Under the pieces are notes generated by a model. It was given only the letters and a program-made list of their open reading frames with translations, did not search any database and was not told the DNA's origin. Below, in pieces: positions 14,301 through 25,800 of a stretch of DNA of 64,000 nucleotides. Position numbers and translations under genes: made by a program. The DNA comes from Cymodocea nodosa (lineage: Eukaryota > Streptophyta > Magnoliopsida > Alismatales > Cymodoceaceae). Position 1 is the first letter of the stretch, and every line of letters begins with the position of its first letter. The DNA is taken from NCBI GenBank assembly GCA_036874045.1, contig CM072347.1:1924501-1988500 (forward strand), written 5' to 3'.

Positions 14301-15342
14301 GTCTTGAGCTCATCTGGAATAGTCCCCGTGATATTTAATTTAAATGCAGTCCTAATTATAAACAATAAGATCCGTGAGGAACAATACAAGATAACAGAAA
14401 AGAGAGGTACAAGTACATCTTCACAAACTCTATTTCAAATGGAAATTCCTCAAAAAATTAAAAACCTGTATGATGGATAATTAGCGAAGTTGTTATAAAT
14501 AACTCACAGTCTGATGATATGGCAAGTAGAGTCATTGTTGCCGCTACAGTCACACAAGATTGATGGATTGAATAGATCATAGTTATCCCAAACTTTGTCG
14601 TCGGCTGTTATGGCGTAGCCCGTGCAAGGATCACCGTTGCCAGTGTGATTCCAAGGTAGCTTGGACATGGTGGATGAGATGTTCCACTTCCTGAATATGG
14701 AGTTCAACGCCTCAACTACACAACAGAAGGAGTTTGTTGTGTTCAAAACTCTTTTCAACAATAGAGAATATACATATTCAACAGAAGTAGTTTGTTATTG
14801 CTCAAAACTCTTTTTAAACTACAACGTAAATACATATATATATATATACGTACACGTACACATACATGTTCATGTACATATGTGTGCGTATTCACACATA
14901 CATACACATATAAATAGACATGTACATATACAAATACATACACATATATTCCCTGAAAAATCACCTACAAAGCCACACGCGCACACACACACAAACGGGG
15001 TGGGAGGAAAGGAAGAGAGAAAATCAGAATAGCTCCTAATAAGGAGTGAGAGGAGAAGGAGGAAGAAAGAACCTGTGATGAATGAATATTCATACCTTCA
15101 GTTGGGTCCGTTCTGGGAGAAGACGATTGGCTGCTCTGGGCACCTGCATGGTGGAGGAATAGAGTGGCAGCCAAATTGAACATTACGAAGGCTAAGGAGC
15201 ACAGACGTAGTGGAGAAAAGCTGGCTGCTGCAGCTACTGTTGTTCCTGCAGTACTCTTCATCTCCATCATCATCATCGTCATCTTCGAAGAGGAACGACG
15301 AGCAAGGAAGAAGGCTAAGGAACGAGGAGTTGAATCCATCAC
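5318..15342 (-). CDS. LRR/malectin receptor-like kinase, LRR-VIII-2 type (24 exons)
   Basis: Membrane receptor kinase of the At1g56140/At1g53430 group. Exons: 15096-15342, 14508-14715, 14280-14351, 12468-12539, 12302-12373, 12114-12185, 11940-12011, 11773-11844, 11621-11692, 11378-11449, 11210-11281, 11051-11122, 10909-10974, 10760-10825, 10412-10453, 10250-10314, 9754-10133, 8095-8293, 7808-7975, 7573-7691, 6405-6615, 5959-6190, 5723-5873, 5318-5620. They total 3177 nt and give 1058 aa. Order: signal peptide (residues 1 to about 70); LRR N-cap with paired cysteines; about eleven 24-residue LRRs, mostly one per 72-nt exon; malectin domain (about 472-660, starting [10 protein letters not shown]); transmembrane helix (about 684-708); kinase with GAGGFG loop (751-756), Lys772, HRD (866-868) and DFG (886-888), so an RD kinase. 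MTMMMM at 15282 is an alternative start. Exon 6 uses a GC donor. Ligand unknown; probably a cell-surface sensor. Confidence 0.93.
8294..9753 (-). other. 1.46-kb intron in the malectin region of the receptor kinase
   Basis: This intron separates the two malectin-region exons. Its short open frames (for example near 8660-8860 and 9156-9392) match nothing I recognise and have no splice or phase logic with the gene. I see no clear transposon ends. Confidence 0.5.
12114..12114 (-). other. GC-AG intron donor in the receptor kinase
   Basis: Exon 6 ends at 12114 and the intron begins GCAAGTG rather than GT. The rest of the donor fits the consensus for GC introns. The next exon starts at 12011 after ...CAACAG and joins in phase (EKI then YIDSMG), as LRR spacing requires. 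No nearby GT keeps the frame and the 72-nt exon length. Confidence 0.8.
12540..14279 (-). other. 1.74-kb intron between the first two LRR exons, with repeat copy 2
   Basis: The longest intron of the receptor-kinase gene. It contains the second copy of the 140-bp repeat (13551-13690); the rest is A+T-rich with no coding similarity that I recognise. Confidence 0.6.
13551..13690 (+). repeat. 140-bp repeat, copy 2 (no mismatch to 2561-2700)
   Basis: Second copy of the repeat at 2561-2700, in the same orientation on the plus strand, so antisense to the host gene. It lies in the intron between exons 3 and 4, and no splice site of the gene falls in it. Confidence 0.9.
14835..14950. repeat. Alternating purine-pyrimidine tract in kinase intron 1
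   Basis: A degenerate (AC/GT/AT)n stretch of ACATACACATATA-type steps. It makes long but low-complexity open frames on both strands, rich in Tyr, Val and His. It is a microsatellite relic and not coding. Confidence 0.75.
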
Positions 15343-15802
15343 TGCTACACCTTTAATAGATAGAACAACACTTCAACGAAAGCAAACATAAAAATAAGAA
15401 GTATATGGAAATTACAAACATCAACACCGCTTCCAACTTTCGAAAGGCAGTCGAGAAGTTACCAGGAAATGGATTTATTAATTTTGTTTGACTTTCATTG
15501 TTTTAGTTTTATCGTGAAACTACCGATCGCGATATGTGTGGTAAAATTCGATCTGCATTAATATTAGCGTTTGATTTCTTTGGAATGGGGACCAATATAT
15601 ATATATTAAGGTCTATTAACTAATTTATTGTGCTTCTGCAAAACATTTTCTATCTCCCTTATGGGTTTTGCAAGATAAAAAAATTTGATTAAGGTTTTGC
15701 AACTGAATGAATTTATTAATTAATTTTACCTTTAGGTGAGAAATTTATTTCAGTTTCAAATAATAATGTTTTTAGCAAAAATGATGAAGACTAGCTAAAT
15801 TA

Positions 15803-16372
15803 TTCGAAGGTAGGTTGGACATAATGGATGCGATATTCCACTTCCTAAATATCAAGTTCCTCAACATTATTTTTAATTAAACAGCATCCATACATGTACG
15901 TGTGCCGTACCTTCAGCTGGGTCAGTTCTACTTCTCGGAGAGAAGACGCTAGACGCGTTTGTTTTAAAAGCTCTTAAATGTAACTTTTTAACATTTTCTA
16001 TTTTAAAAGCTTCATACAACGCATTACATATGTTTCATTTTCAACGTCGTTTTCCTTGAAGCCATTTGCCGTGTGTTTAAAAAGTCCAACTAGAATTGGT
16101 ACTATTGACGATTGATTTCTTCGATGAGGGACAAGGGCAACCTTTGCACCCTGTGCAAGAGGAGATGAACGGATTTTTGTTGTGGTTTTGTATGATTTGA
16201 AATTAATTTTTTCTCTTATATATTTTGTATGATAAGAAAAGTTTATTGACTGGTTTTAAACTCGGAGAGAAGTCGACACTGCTACGGCTACTGTTTGATA
16301 TATAGACGGAAGAAGAACTAATGTAATTTGGTTAATAAATAAACAACACTTTAACGAAAACAAACATAAAAT
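15803..16372 (-). pseudogene. Decayed head fragment of a second receptor-kinase copy
   Basis: Three short blocks upstream of the intact gene match its 5' end in the same order and strand. Block 15803-15866 resembles the start of exon 2 (KWNI region). Block 15909-15955 resembles the end of exon 1 with its donor (CCCAGCTGAAG then GTACGG). Block about 16275-16372 resembles the exon 1 and promoter side. No continuous frame remains and no later exons follow. This is the front of a neighbouring tandem copy whose body is gone. About 315 bases of unrelated A+T-rich DNA appear to be inserted in it. Confidence 0.7.
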
Positions 16373-18480
16373 ATATTGTCTGTTTGGTAGTTCGTTTGGC
16401 AATCAAATGGAAATTTATTTTACCTTTAAATTATATTTTTTATTATATAAAAAGTTATTTTACTTTCAAATAATAATGTCTAACGTGTCTAGAGAAATTT
16501 CTAAGACATAAATTTGTTTTAGCTGATTTCAATTCTTGTAATTTTTAATAAAAATCGTATTTCATTATATATGTTATATTGTTTATTTTGTATCGTGATT
16601 AATATTATCATTGTTAGTATTATGAATGTTTTATGTTTAGTTGATTCAGAAAATAAAAAATAGTTTTATAGATCATTGAAATTGATTCGTACAGAATACG
16701 AAAAAAAATATCTTAATGATTAATATTTGAAATATCTGAATGTTAGTGTTCATCAATGATAAATCTCATATTAATTAACATTAAAAAGTTTAATTGATGT
16801 TATTTACATTCTATGGAACTGTCTAATGGATGACTGAATTTCTTTGTGAATAACAATATTTAACTGAAAGTTACTAAATAGGCTTTGTGACTGATGGTTT
16901 ATTTTTTACTTCACAATTTTATATGTAGAACTGACATGGTAGATTTATTAAAAGATCTAAAAGATGAATTAGTTAAATTTGATTTAGAAAATGAAGAAAT
17001 TGGAATTATTTCACATATAGATAATACATTAGAAATGACACAAAAACGAAGAAAACAAATAGTAGATGAAATGTATGACAACATGAAGATTGTTACGTAA
17101 GATGTACATGACTTTTAAATTATTTTATATGTAACTTTGTAATATTATTATATTATAATATTTGAACATTTGTATGTTGAGAATTTATATTTATGTTGTA
17201 AACTTTATTCATATATTAGATATTAGTTTTAAATTTTGAAATGTAATAATTTGTGATATATTATGTTCAAATAGGTAATGTACAATACAACTTTTTTTAA
17301 ATTTGTTTATGACATTATTAATACATAAAAATAAGAAAAAATCGATATCTTCTCTTAAAATATAAGTAGTATGAAGTAAAGAAATAGAGTAAATAAAAAT
17401 AATTATTAAAGTATTTTAATTTTAAACATTCCTTTTAATGCAAACTCTTTTAGGAATCTTGACTTTTCGAGGTATATACAAATATCACAAGTTTTTTTAG
17501 TAATCTACATTTTTTAATTCACATTAATCTAAACTTTTTATCTCTTTTATTTTCAAATTTTTTAACGTATACAAATACCTAAATGTCTTTTGTGACAGCA
17601 ACGATAGATTTTTCAATGATTGATCATTGATTATGGTAATAGACCATGATTAGACATGTAAATTGGGTTGGCCTCGGATGATCAGTTGCATCGTACCATT
17701 CCTTCGAAGGCTTTAATTGATTTTTCCGATAATTTAAATCTTCCGTCACTAATTCTTTTGCCTGGTGAGAATGTAGAGATGAATGCCATGGTAGATGCCT
17801 TGACCGCAACAACTCTCTAGTCTTTGTAGAAACCATGGAAAATCTACTTGAATTATTAGAACACCACTTCAATAAATCTAAATTCTTCATTTAACCTTTA
17901 CATTCTAAATAATTTTCCATTTCATTTTTAGTTGTTGATTTTACACATTTTACATTTTTCTCATCAATTCCAAAATGAATATAAATTTAACTTTATAATG
18001 TTAGGGTTTTTGTTTAAATACCCTCGTTATAATATCATATTATGTTATTATCCTCCTCAAATGAAGCATTTCTTAATACTCATGTAATCCTCATTAACAT
18101 GCCAAACAAATTCATCTTACAACTACTACATATCACATATATCACATATAATGCTGATTCATATCACAAAACACTCGTTATATCTCATCAGCAACTCTGG
18201 GTCCTTTGCTATTAAAGTTCATCTACAAATAATTCTATTAAGGAAAATAAAACATAAAATCTTAACTCCACTATTTGCAGTTGTTGTCGCTTGTATTCAA
18301 AATCCAAAGAAAATATTAACTTAAATTTATCTTGAAACCATGGAAAGTGTTGTTCAATGGAGCGATTATAAAGTGATAAGGGTATGATGTTTATTTCATA
18401 TTAAAAGTAAAACAACCTCATAAATTTGAGATAAATGGCTTAATTTTGTAAATTTTATTTATCAGTAAAGTTTTCCACTA
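16373..18480. other. A+T-rich spacer between receptor kinase and Rab gene
   Basis: About 2.1 kb, very A+T-rich. One small open frame (about 16912-17100, plus strand, starting TDMVDLLKDLKDELVKF) is acidic/basic and helix-prone with KRRKQIVDEMYDNM near its end. It vaguely recalls the tail of a transposon-associated Myb-like protein, but I cannot assign it. Nothing else is supported. Confidence 0.4.
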
Positions 18481-18489
18481 ATCGCACTT

Positions 18490-18862
18490 TTTCACGTGGC
18501 TAAAGTGTAAAATGTCCCGGTTGTGTTTACTTCCCTCGAAAGGACGACAGGAGGAGGGGTGGAGGACGAACTCGCCGCGTTTCCCGCGTTCTCTGAGTAA
18601 AACTCGGCCGACGAACACCGTGGGTCGGTCGACGTCGACCGCAATCTCCGAGCCACCAACGAAAAAAGGCAAGCGAACCCACGATGATCACAACCGCCCA
18701 AGTCCAAAACGTGTTCGCCACCGACCCACCAACACGCGGCCTCGTCGACGGCGGCGGATCCGTCCTGTTCCCTTTCATAGGTGGTTGGTTGGTTGGTTGA
18801 TTGGGTTTGCCTTTCTGAGGTCCGTCTTCCGCTCTAACTCCCCGAGCTCTACGTTCTCGGCG
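18490..18862 (+). promoter_or_regulatory. G+C-rich leader and promoter-proximal region of the Rab gene
   Basis: An abrupt G+C-rich island in A+T-rich surroundings, directly in front of the Rab start. It ends TTCTCGGCGATGGCTG, a strong start context. It is open in the Rab frame from 18512, so a 117-residue basic extension is formally possible, but Rab proteins do not carry one and the composition fits untranslated leader. TSS and TATA box were not identified. Confidence 0.55.
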
Positions 18863-21804
18863 ATGGCTGCCGCCAGAAAGGAAAGCAAAAGCAAGTCTGC
18901 CAAAGTGGTAGGTTCGATTCAACCCTTTGATGGTTCCATCTTATTATTGTGAGCTGGGCTTCACCTGCATCCGCCGAGTTGGGTGTCGTATCTTGTACCT
19001 GCTTTTCCTCTGATTTGTCTGGAATCTCCTTGGTTTCAGGTCTATATTCTGGTTTTTTGCATTGCCTTGTTTAAGATTCAGGTGGCTTTGTCAATAGTAA
19101 AGATTCTATATGTTTCTTTCTGAACATTTGATTTAGATACAATGTTTAGACAAACAATAATGTATTTTTAGTCTTGTGTGCTTACAATAACTTTATATTC
19201 TATATAATATATGGAGGAATTTTGCTCTTTTGTTTGTTTCTCTTTCAAGGAAGGTTTGATAATTTGAGACCTAAATCAAAAATATAATATTAACCTTGGC
19301 ATTTAATTAAAAACAAGAGAAACTTGCCATTTTTTGGTAGCGATAAGTAATTGTAGTTTTAACGAACAAATTTCTTCAATGATTCTATAGACAGTAGTTC
19401 CATTATTTGTTACTTTTTTTTTGGTTACACATTATTTATTACTTTCAATAATGGTAATCAATACTCCCAAGTTTTCTGAAATAGATGATGGGTAATTGTT
19501 TTCTGCTGGTGATTTAGATATGCCATTTTCTCGTTATATGTTTTAGGTTCTTCTCGGAGACGTTGGTGCTGGAAAATCTAGTATACTACTGCGTTTTCTC
19601 AAAGATCAATTTGTAGAGTTTCAGGTAAAATCCATCGCCTACCAATACCAGTAGCATTTCCTTTTCTATTTTGGTGTAGCTACTAGAGGTATGTTGATGA
19701 GGAGAATCCTGCTTTTTTATGGCTTTCATGTTGCACGTTACAGGAATCAACAATAGGTGCTGCGTTCTTCTCTCAGAAGTTAACTGTAGATGATGAAACT
19801 GTGAAGTTTGACATTTGGGATACAGCAGGACAGGAGAGGTATCACAGCCTGGCCCCCATGTACTACAGAGGAGCAGCTGCTGCCATAGTCGTGTATGATA
19901 TAACCAATGCGGTGGGTGATTCCTTTGTCTGATCAAGTGAGATACCATATTTTTTGCCATATTGCGACTTATCAGGATCAGGTGTAAACTATTCAGAAAA
20001 TGGTCGTATGGAACCTTCACTTTCATTTTTCACTATATTTTCCAACTTATATATGCTGCAGTTAGGGCCGGCATTCTTTTAACCACTTTTCATAGTGAAA
20101 TAAAGATCTAAGACATGGTTGTTCTTTAAATTAAAAAAAGGTGATTAAATTGAACCCATGATATACCCTAAAATTGCTTCAGTCCAAAGAGAACGTTTCT
20201 CACCATGAATTAATTCAATGCACAACAATCAGTTAACAGGATTTTTTCAAGCATATACAACTTGTGTTGCATGCTATATTTCTAGATCAAAACCATATAC
20301 TTTTCTACATCTAGAGGATGTCACTTTTGGTGATAATGTTTAGTTTATTGCATGTAGATTTTCATATATTCATAGTACTACCTATTTGGATTTAATATTT
20401 ATGATCTATACATATGTAGCTTGAAAATTCTATGTTGTATTGAGATGGATCATCTATTTTGCAGGCCTCCTTCAGCCGTGCTAAGAAATGGGTTCAGGAG
20501 GTCCACTCCCGAGGTATGCCAAATTTGTATTTTCCTGCCTCCGGAGCTCAATATTCTGTTCTATTATCGCTTACAACCTAAGCCCATTTCTTAGTCTGCC
20601 AAATTTTATCATCTGAAGAGAAATGTCCCATATAGATGCCATCATGTTTTCAAAATTGTTGTATATTTGATTTCTATCTTATCTTTTCTGTCTATGCCTC
20701 CAAGCAATTTGAGGCGAGCCTTATCCTACAGATTTTACATGCTGAATCTGCTTATGAATTCAGGCAGTGCGGATACAATTGTGGTGCTTGCTGGAAATAA
20801 AGCTGACCTACTAGACTCAAGGCAGGTGTTTACCGAGGCAAGTATGTTTATATTGTTAAATTAAATCTAGATATCCAATTTACTGTGACATTCATAAAGA
20901 AATTGCGTAATGGTGATAAATTGTATTAATTCTCGGAAGCCTAAATGATTCCAGGAAGCCCGAAAATATGCCGACGAGAAGAATCTTTTTTTCATAGAAA
21001 CTTCTGCAAAGACGGCAGATAATATCAATGAAATCTTCCATGAGATTGGTAAGAACCATCAACCAATGGTATCCTTTTGGCATGCATTAAATCAAGTTTT
21101 AAAATACTGGAAAATATTGAAGTTTGATGATCCTTTCAAGTACCGTAACAATCATCAAGCTAATCATTATAGGGGTGGCTAACAGACGATACAGTATACT
21201 TTTATTTTGCCTTCTCAAGCTGTAGTACTAACTTATATACTTCATAGAAGATATTCTCAAATTATACCTCGAAGCATGTATTCCTCTTGCAAAAGCAATG
21301 CAAAGCAATGCAGCAGAGATGGAAGTTCTGATCTATTGAGGTTGGTTCCTTTTACAACGGTAAATAATAAGTTCAGAAAACACAAGTACCATTGCAATAA
21401 AGAATTATGGAAGCTTTCGGTATTGTGGTGTGGTAAGTTGGTAATGGCAGACATTGACACGTTCCTCATGCCTCTCAGGATAAAGATGATGTCTCTTTTC
21501 CAATATATCTTGTTGGAATCTTGTTTCTATGATCCGTTCCTACTTTCTTTACTCTACCATATGCATTGCTTTACAGTTCAATAATTAGTTGCAAATGCAT
21601 TCCTAGTTTACTAACACTAGTGTGTTCCAGTTATTCAAAAATTTACTTGCAAAACATTTACCCACAGTCAAAAGACTCAATATTTCCTCTTTTTTCTTTT
21701 CAGCAAAGAGGCTGGTGAAGGATCGGCCCTTGCAGAAACCTTCAGGCGCGATTCTAATGGACAGAGTGGATGGCAGAGAGAACAATGCTTCTTGCTGTTC
21801 CTAA
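18863..21804 (+). CDS. RABF2: Rab5-family small GTPase, RABF2 (ARA7/RHA1) type (7 exons)
   Basis: Small GTPase that in plants marks multivesicular/prevacuolar endosomes and drives vacuolar trafficking. Exons: 18863-18907, 19547-19624, 19744-19911, 20465-20513, 20764-20837, 20955-21048, 21704-21804; 202 aa against about 200 for Arabidopsis RABF2. Motifs: P-loop GDVGAGKS (19-26), the Rab5 switch [12 protein letters not shown] (42-52), WDTAGQE (66-72), the Rab5-typical [16 protein letters not shown] (125-128), ETSAK (153-157), and a C-terminal CCS for double geranylgeranylation. It lacks the N-myristoylation MGC start of RABF1/ARA6. Exon 5 ends GAG and its intron begins GCAAGT, a GC donor. It is convergent with the TLC gene about 1 kb downstream. 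Which RABF2 paralogue it is cannot be told. Confidence 0.94.
20838..20839 (+). other. GC-AG intron donor in the Rab gene
   Basis: Exon 5 ends ...GTGTTTACCGAG at 20837 and the intron starts GCAAGTATG. The next exon starts at 20955 (GAAGCCCGAAAATATGCC). Joining them gives [18 protein letters not shown], which matches Rab5 alignment exactly. An earlier GT (CAG then GTGTTT) would drop residues the family keeps. Confidence 0.82.
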
Positions 21805-22823
21805 TGCCCTTTCAGTTTGAGTTTCTACAAAAATAATGTTTAGGCATCTTGTATAATTGAGAGACGACTTCTCATCAATTGTATCTTTTTAGGGTACAAG
21901 CTGACCCAGAAATGGGGAAGAGATATGTAGACTAACTTGTAAGGGGGTGTTGGTGCACCTAGAAAATGGTAAAAAATGTTAAAAAGTTTTTGTCATTTTA
22001 TGATGTTTATGTATCAAATGATTTTTCGTTATTTTTATTATTTTTCCTCAGTATATAAGAAAATTTTTCTTTCATTTTCTGACTTTCTAATCTTTGAAAT
22101 TGATAAAAAATAAAGAAAAAGAAAATATGAATTATTAAAGAATATATTAACAATATGTAATTTTGATATAAAAATTATTTATATCTTTAATAAATGAAAA
22201 TTGATATTATGAAATATATGTAGAATAATAAAGATGTGTGAAATGTATTTTATATTGTAATAATTATCACAAATAACTCTATCTTATATTATTTATAACA
22301 AATTTTGTTATTCTCTATCTTATAGATAAATATAAAAAATATTTAATTTATTAATTTTAATATTTTTATTTTATAAATATATATATATATATATTCTATT
22401 TTATAATTTTTCGTCATTTTTTGTTCCATGTATAAACACATATTTTAAATTCTATCATTTTTTGTTACATACACAAATACTTTGATTTTTTACTAACATC
22501 AGGGAATAATGAGCAGCCATACATGCATAATCTTATACTCAATATTTGTCTACTGGTTATCATAAAATCTCGTCCCAATAGAACATACACATCTGATGAA
22601 ACAAAACAGGTTCTATTAAGAACAAGAATCTTGTTGGTAAACAATTCTGACTCTACAAAAGATTAGTATATGTTTTCCTTTAACCATTCATACTGTAATC
22701 AGATTTAGCTCATGCCACTGACTTTATCTTTGTATACATCTCATTTACATTGTGTTGTGATAAGGAATTTCTACAGAATTGCAAACGTTTAGAGTAATTG
22801 ATCAGAAAGATGTTGGAGATCCA
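21805..22823. other. Convergent intergenic region between Rab and TLC genes
   Basis: Holds the two 3' ends. About 21950-22505 is a very A+T-rich stretch starting GGGGGTGTTGGTGCACC, a form seen at ends of small plant transposons, with several TTTTTGTTAC-like words in both orientations. A matching terminal repeat at the other end is not convincing. The TLC 3' untranslated region probably occupies part of 22500-22823. Confidence 0.4.
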
Positions 22824-25800
22824 TCATTTTTTCTTGGATAGTTGTTTCTTCAATCCCTTCAAAATCTTTCCAAACCATATCATGTTCATGACGGCCAACA
22901 CAGATGGAACAACAAAAACTAGGAGATAACCGATGATGTGCATCTGTTCAACCTGTTGAAAGGGAACACTAGGAAAGGTCAACAAAGGTAGTGTTGTGCT
23001 GGTAACGTTGGAAAAAAAATCACAAGGTGGCAAATGTGCTTAAGGTCAACAGTGCAGGTAGTAAATGTTTAAGGTCAATGGAGAAGGGGAGATCCTGGTG
23101 CAGATGATCCCAACCTACAACCAATGAGGGAAAAGTGCAAAGTTCTCTAAAAAAAAGTTTAGTTGTTGGACTAATGGCTTCCTGGGTAACACTGTCCACC
23201 CAAACCATTTGTGGTTCAAAGAAAGAAAATACAGCCAGACCAGAAACGTAGATTTCTATGGTATTTACTATTGATGGTAGTAATAGACTGCTCAGAAAAA
23301 CTATTGATCGTTACAGACACCAAAATGAGCACAGCAGCATATTCTTTCAACAAAAGAATTATTGTTGTTCACTTGCCCCTCGATGTACCGACAATCCGCA
23401 TTAGTGATAGTGAAATGTGTGAGGATAAGAATCAGAAGTTACCTGATCGTAGTGCTGGTAGACATGGTAAAACAAGTATCCAAAAAGCAACAATCTTGCG
23501 GTCTGCATTTGTGACAATGCAAATGGGAAATATTCAGAAAAAGCAACCAAATGGGCAAAATAATGGAATGTGAACCATGTGTCTTGTAAGATCATAAATT
23601 CTATCATCTTTTCTTTGCATACCATACTGTAAAATTTTGATATTATTAAATGAAATTTGTGTTACTGCTCAAAAAAAAACAATGACCAACGATTTATCTT
23701 CTGCACGATGATCGCAAGAAGTTACTTTGTTCATGGAGCTAGCAATGTTTGGGAGTCAGCTAGACTAGACACTCTTAACCTAACCCTATAAATATGTAAC
23801 CATTGTCTACTAATAATTCAATTTCTGGTATTAGAGCCTGGGATTTAGATCTACCAAACATAAAAAGAGAAAAGACAGTAGGAAAACCACCACCATGCCA
23901 CCATTGTTTCATCCCTATCTCCATTTCTTCCAACCTGTCCAGCCCCCTCCTCCAGTTCCATCATTGCTCCACAAGAGTCCAAGTTGTCCCCCAGCACCAT
24001 CACTCCATCAGAACATCTCTGATGGCATTAAGATGGCATTAAAATCCCAGTTGACATATTCCTTGTGTAGACACCTCAATTTGACAACAGTGCACAACCA
24101 CTCAAATGTTAGCCCAAGTGCACTACTACTGGATGTTAGCTACTTAATATCATAAAATCCCAACATCCTGAATTGCCCAAAATAGCCTAAAGAAAATTCC
24201 CAAAAAAATAGACAATTTCAAACAAAAAAAAACTGAACAAAACTAAATGACAAAACAAACTGAAAACTAAACCAAATTAAAGGATAAAAACAAATTTTTT
24301 AAAAAACAAAAAAAAACAAACCAAACCAAACAAAAATAATGTACAGAACAAATTTTAAAAAAAAAATTGACTAATTAAAAAAATCAAAAAATTCAAAACA
24401 CAAAACAAAATCAAAAAAATTTGAAAGACAAAACAAACTAAAATTCACTGACAAAATTTTGCAAGTCCTCCTAGTCAATTCATACATGAGCTTAGAATGA
24501 TTCATCAGAAGAAAACCTTGGGATAAAGCCTACATTAGGAGTTAGGTAAACAATTTGTTTATAGGAAAAACAGTCGCCTACAAGTTAATACCTACTTAAA
24601 CTCTAGTAACGTAGGAAATAAAGGAGTGAAGAAGTCTACATCTAGATATTACATATTGAAGAAAAAACAAAATGTAATATCCAAATCTAGTTATCTGACA
24701 TTAAAGCTGAGTATCACTCCATGACAGAGACAATGTGTGAGATGATGTGACCAAAGCCTCTACTGATAGAACTTAATTTTTCTATGAAAGTTTCTCTAAC
24801 CATGCATTACGATAATCATATTATTATCTTCAGTGCTAATAATCTAACCTTTCGTAAATGCATTTAGGTATATTGAAGTAGCTTGTCACTATGTATGTGA
24901 TATGGTAATAAAGAGTCAAATCTACTCCATAGAGTTTATAGAGCACCTGACTTATATTTTTACCAAGCATTTGGGCATTGTTAGTTTTGAATTAACAAGT
25001 TAGAATGATAAATGTCTATGATCCAATTTGAAAGGGAGTGTTAGAGATATTACGAGTAGTTATTATTTTATAAGTTATTGGATATTTGTTTAATTGAATA
25101 CTTTTAATCTAGCCCTACAAATATGTAACCCTTGCTTAACAATAATTCAGTTTCTTCCTTTTCACTTCCAAGTTCCAACAAGCTTGAACCATTACTTAAA
25201 GAATGGTTCATATAAAAGTTTTTACTTCAATTTGTCCTTTATATTACAAATTTATTTTTTCCAACACCAGTATCCTTCTTTTTTAAAAATGAAATATCAA
25301 ATTTGGAAGCTAAATCTCCTACTCACCAGCCAAGTAAAGAACACAACTACTCCATTGATGATATATGCTGTGGATTTTTTCAATCCTGTTGTGCTGAGAA
25401 ACCTTGCAAATATGAAGGACAAGTCAAAACAAATACACAAATGTAACATTTGAACATTTGTGGAGATTGGTGCGAGTTACCATCTCAGATTAATTCCTGG
25501 AGTAGTTAACTCAGAAATGAGCACCATATAGGTATATAATTGCCCCTCCCTAGAGAATATTGAGTAAGTGATTGCAAATATAGAGAGAATATGATGTAGC
25601 ACCTGTGGAAAACAATAAAATTAGTCAATTTGATGGTTATATATGCATCCATGGTAAATGAAACTAATTCCAATGTAAACTCATTAGTATTGAGTAGAAA
25701 GATTCATTATATATTAGTCTCAAATTCAGTTCCTGCACCACTAATATCAAATTATTTCAACATTTCTCCTCACTTGTGACTTATACTTATTAATGTTCTT

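Noticed and set aside
14661-15032. Plus-strand and minus-strand frames rich in Tyr, Val and His
   Set aside because: They arise from the alternating purine-pyrimidine tract and from antisense of exon 2.
18527-18922. 131-codon minus-strand frame opposite the Rab leader
   Set aside because: G+C-rich leader shadow with no family similarity; the strand is set by the Rab gene.
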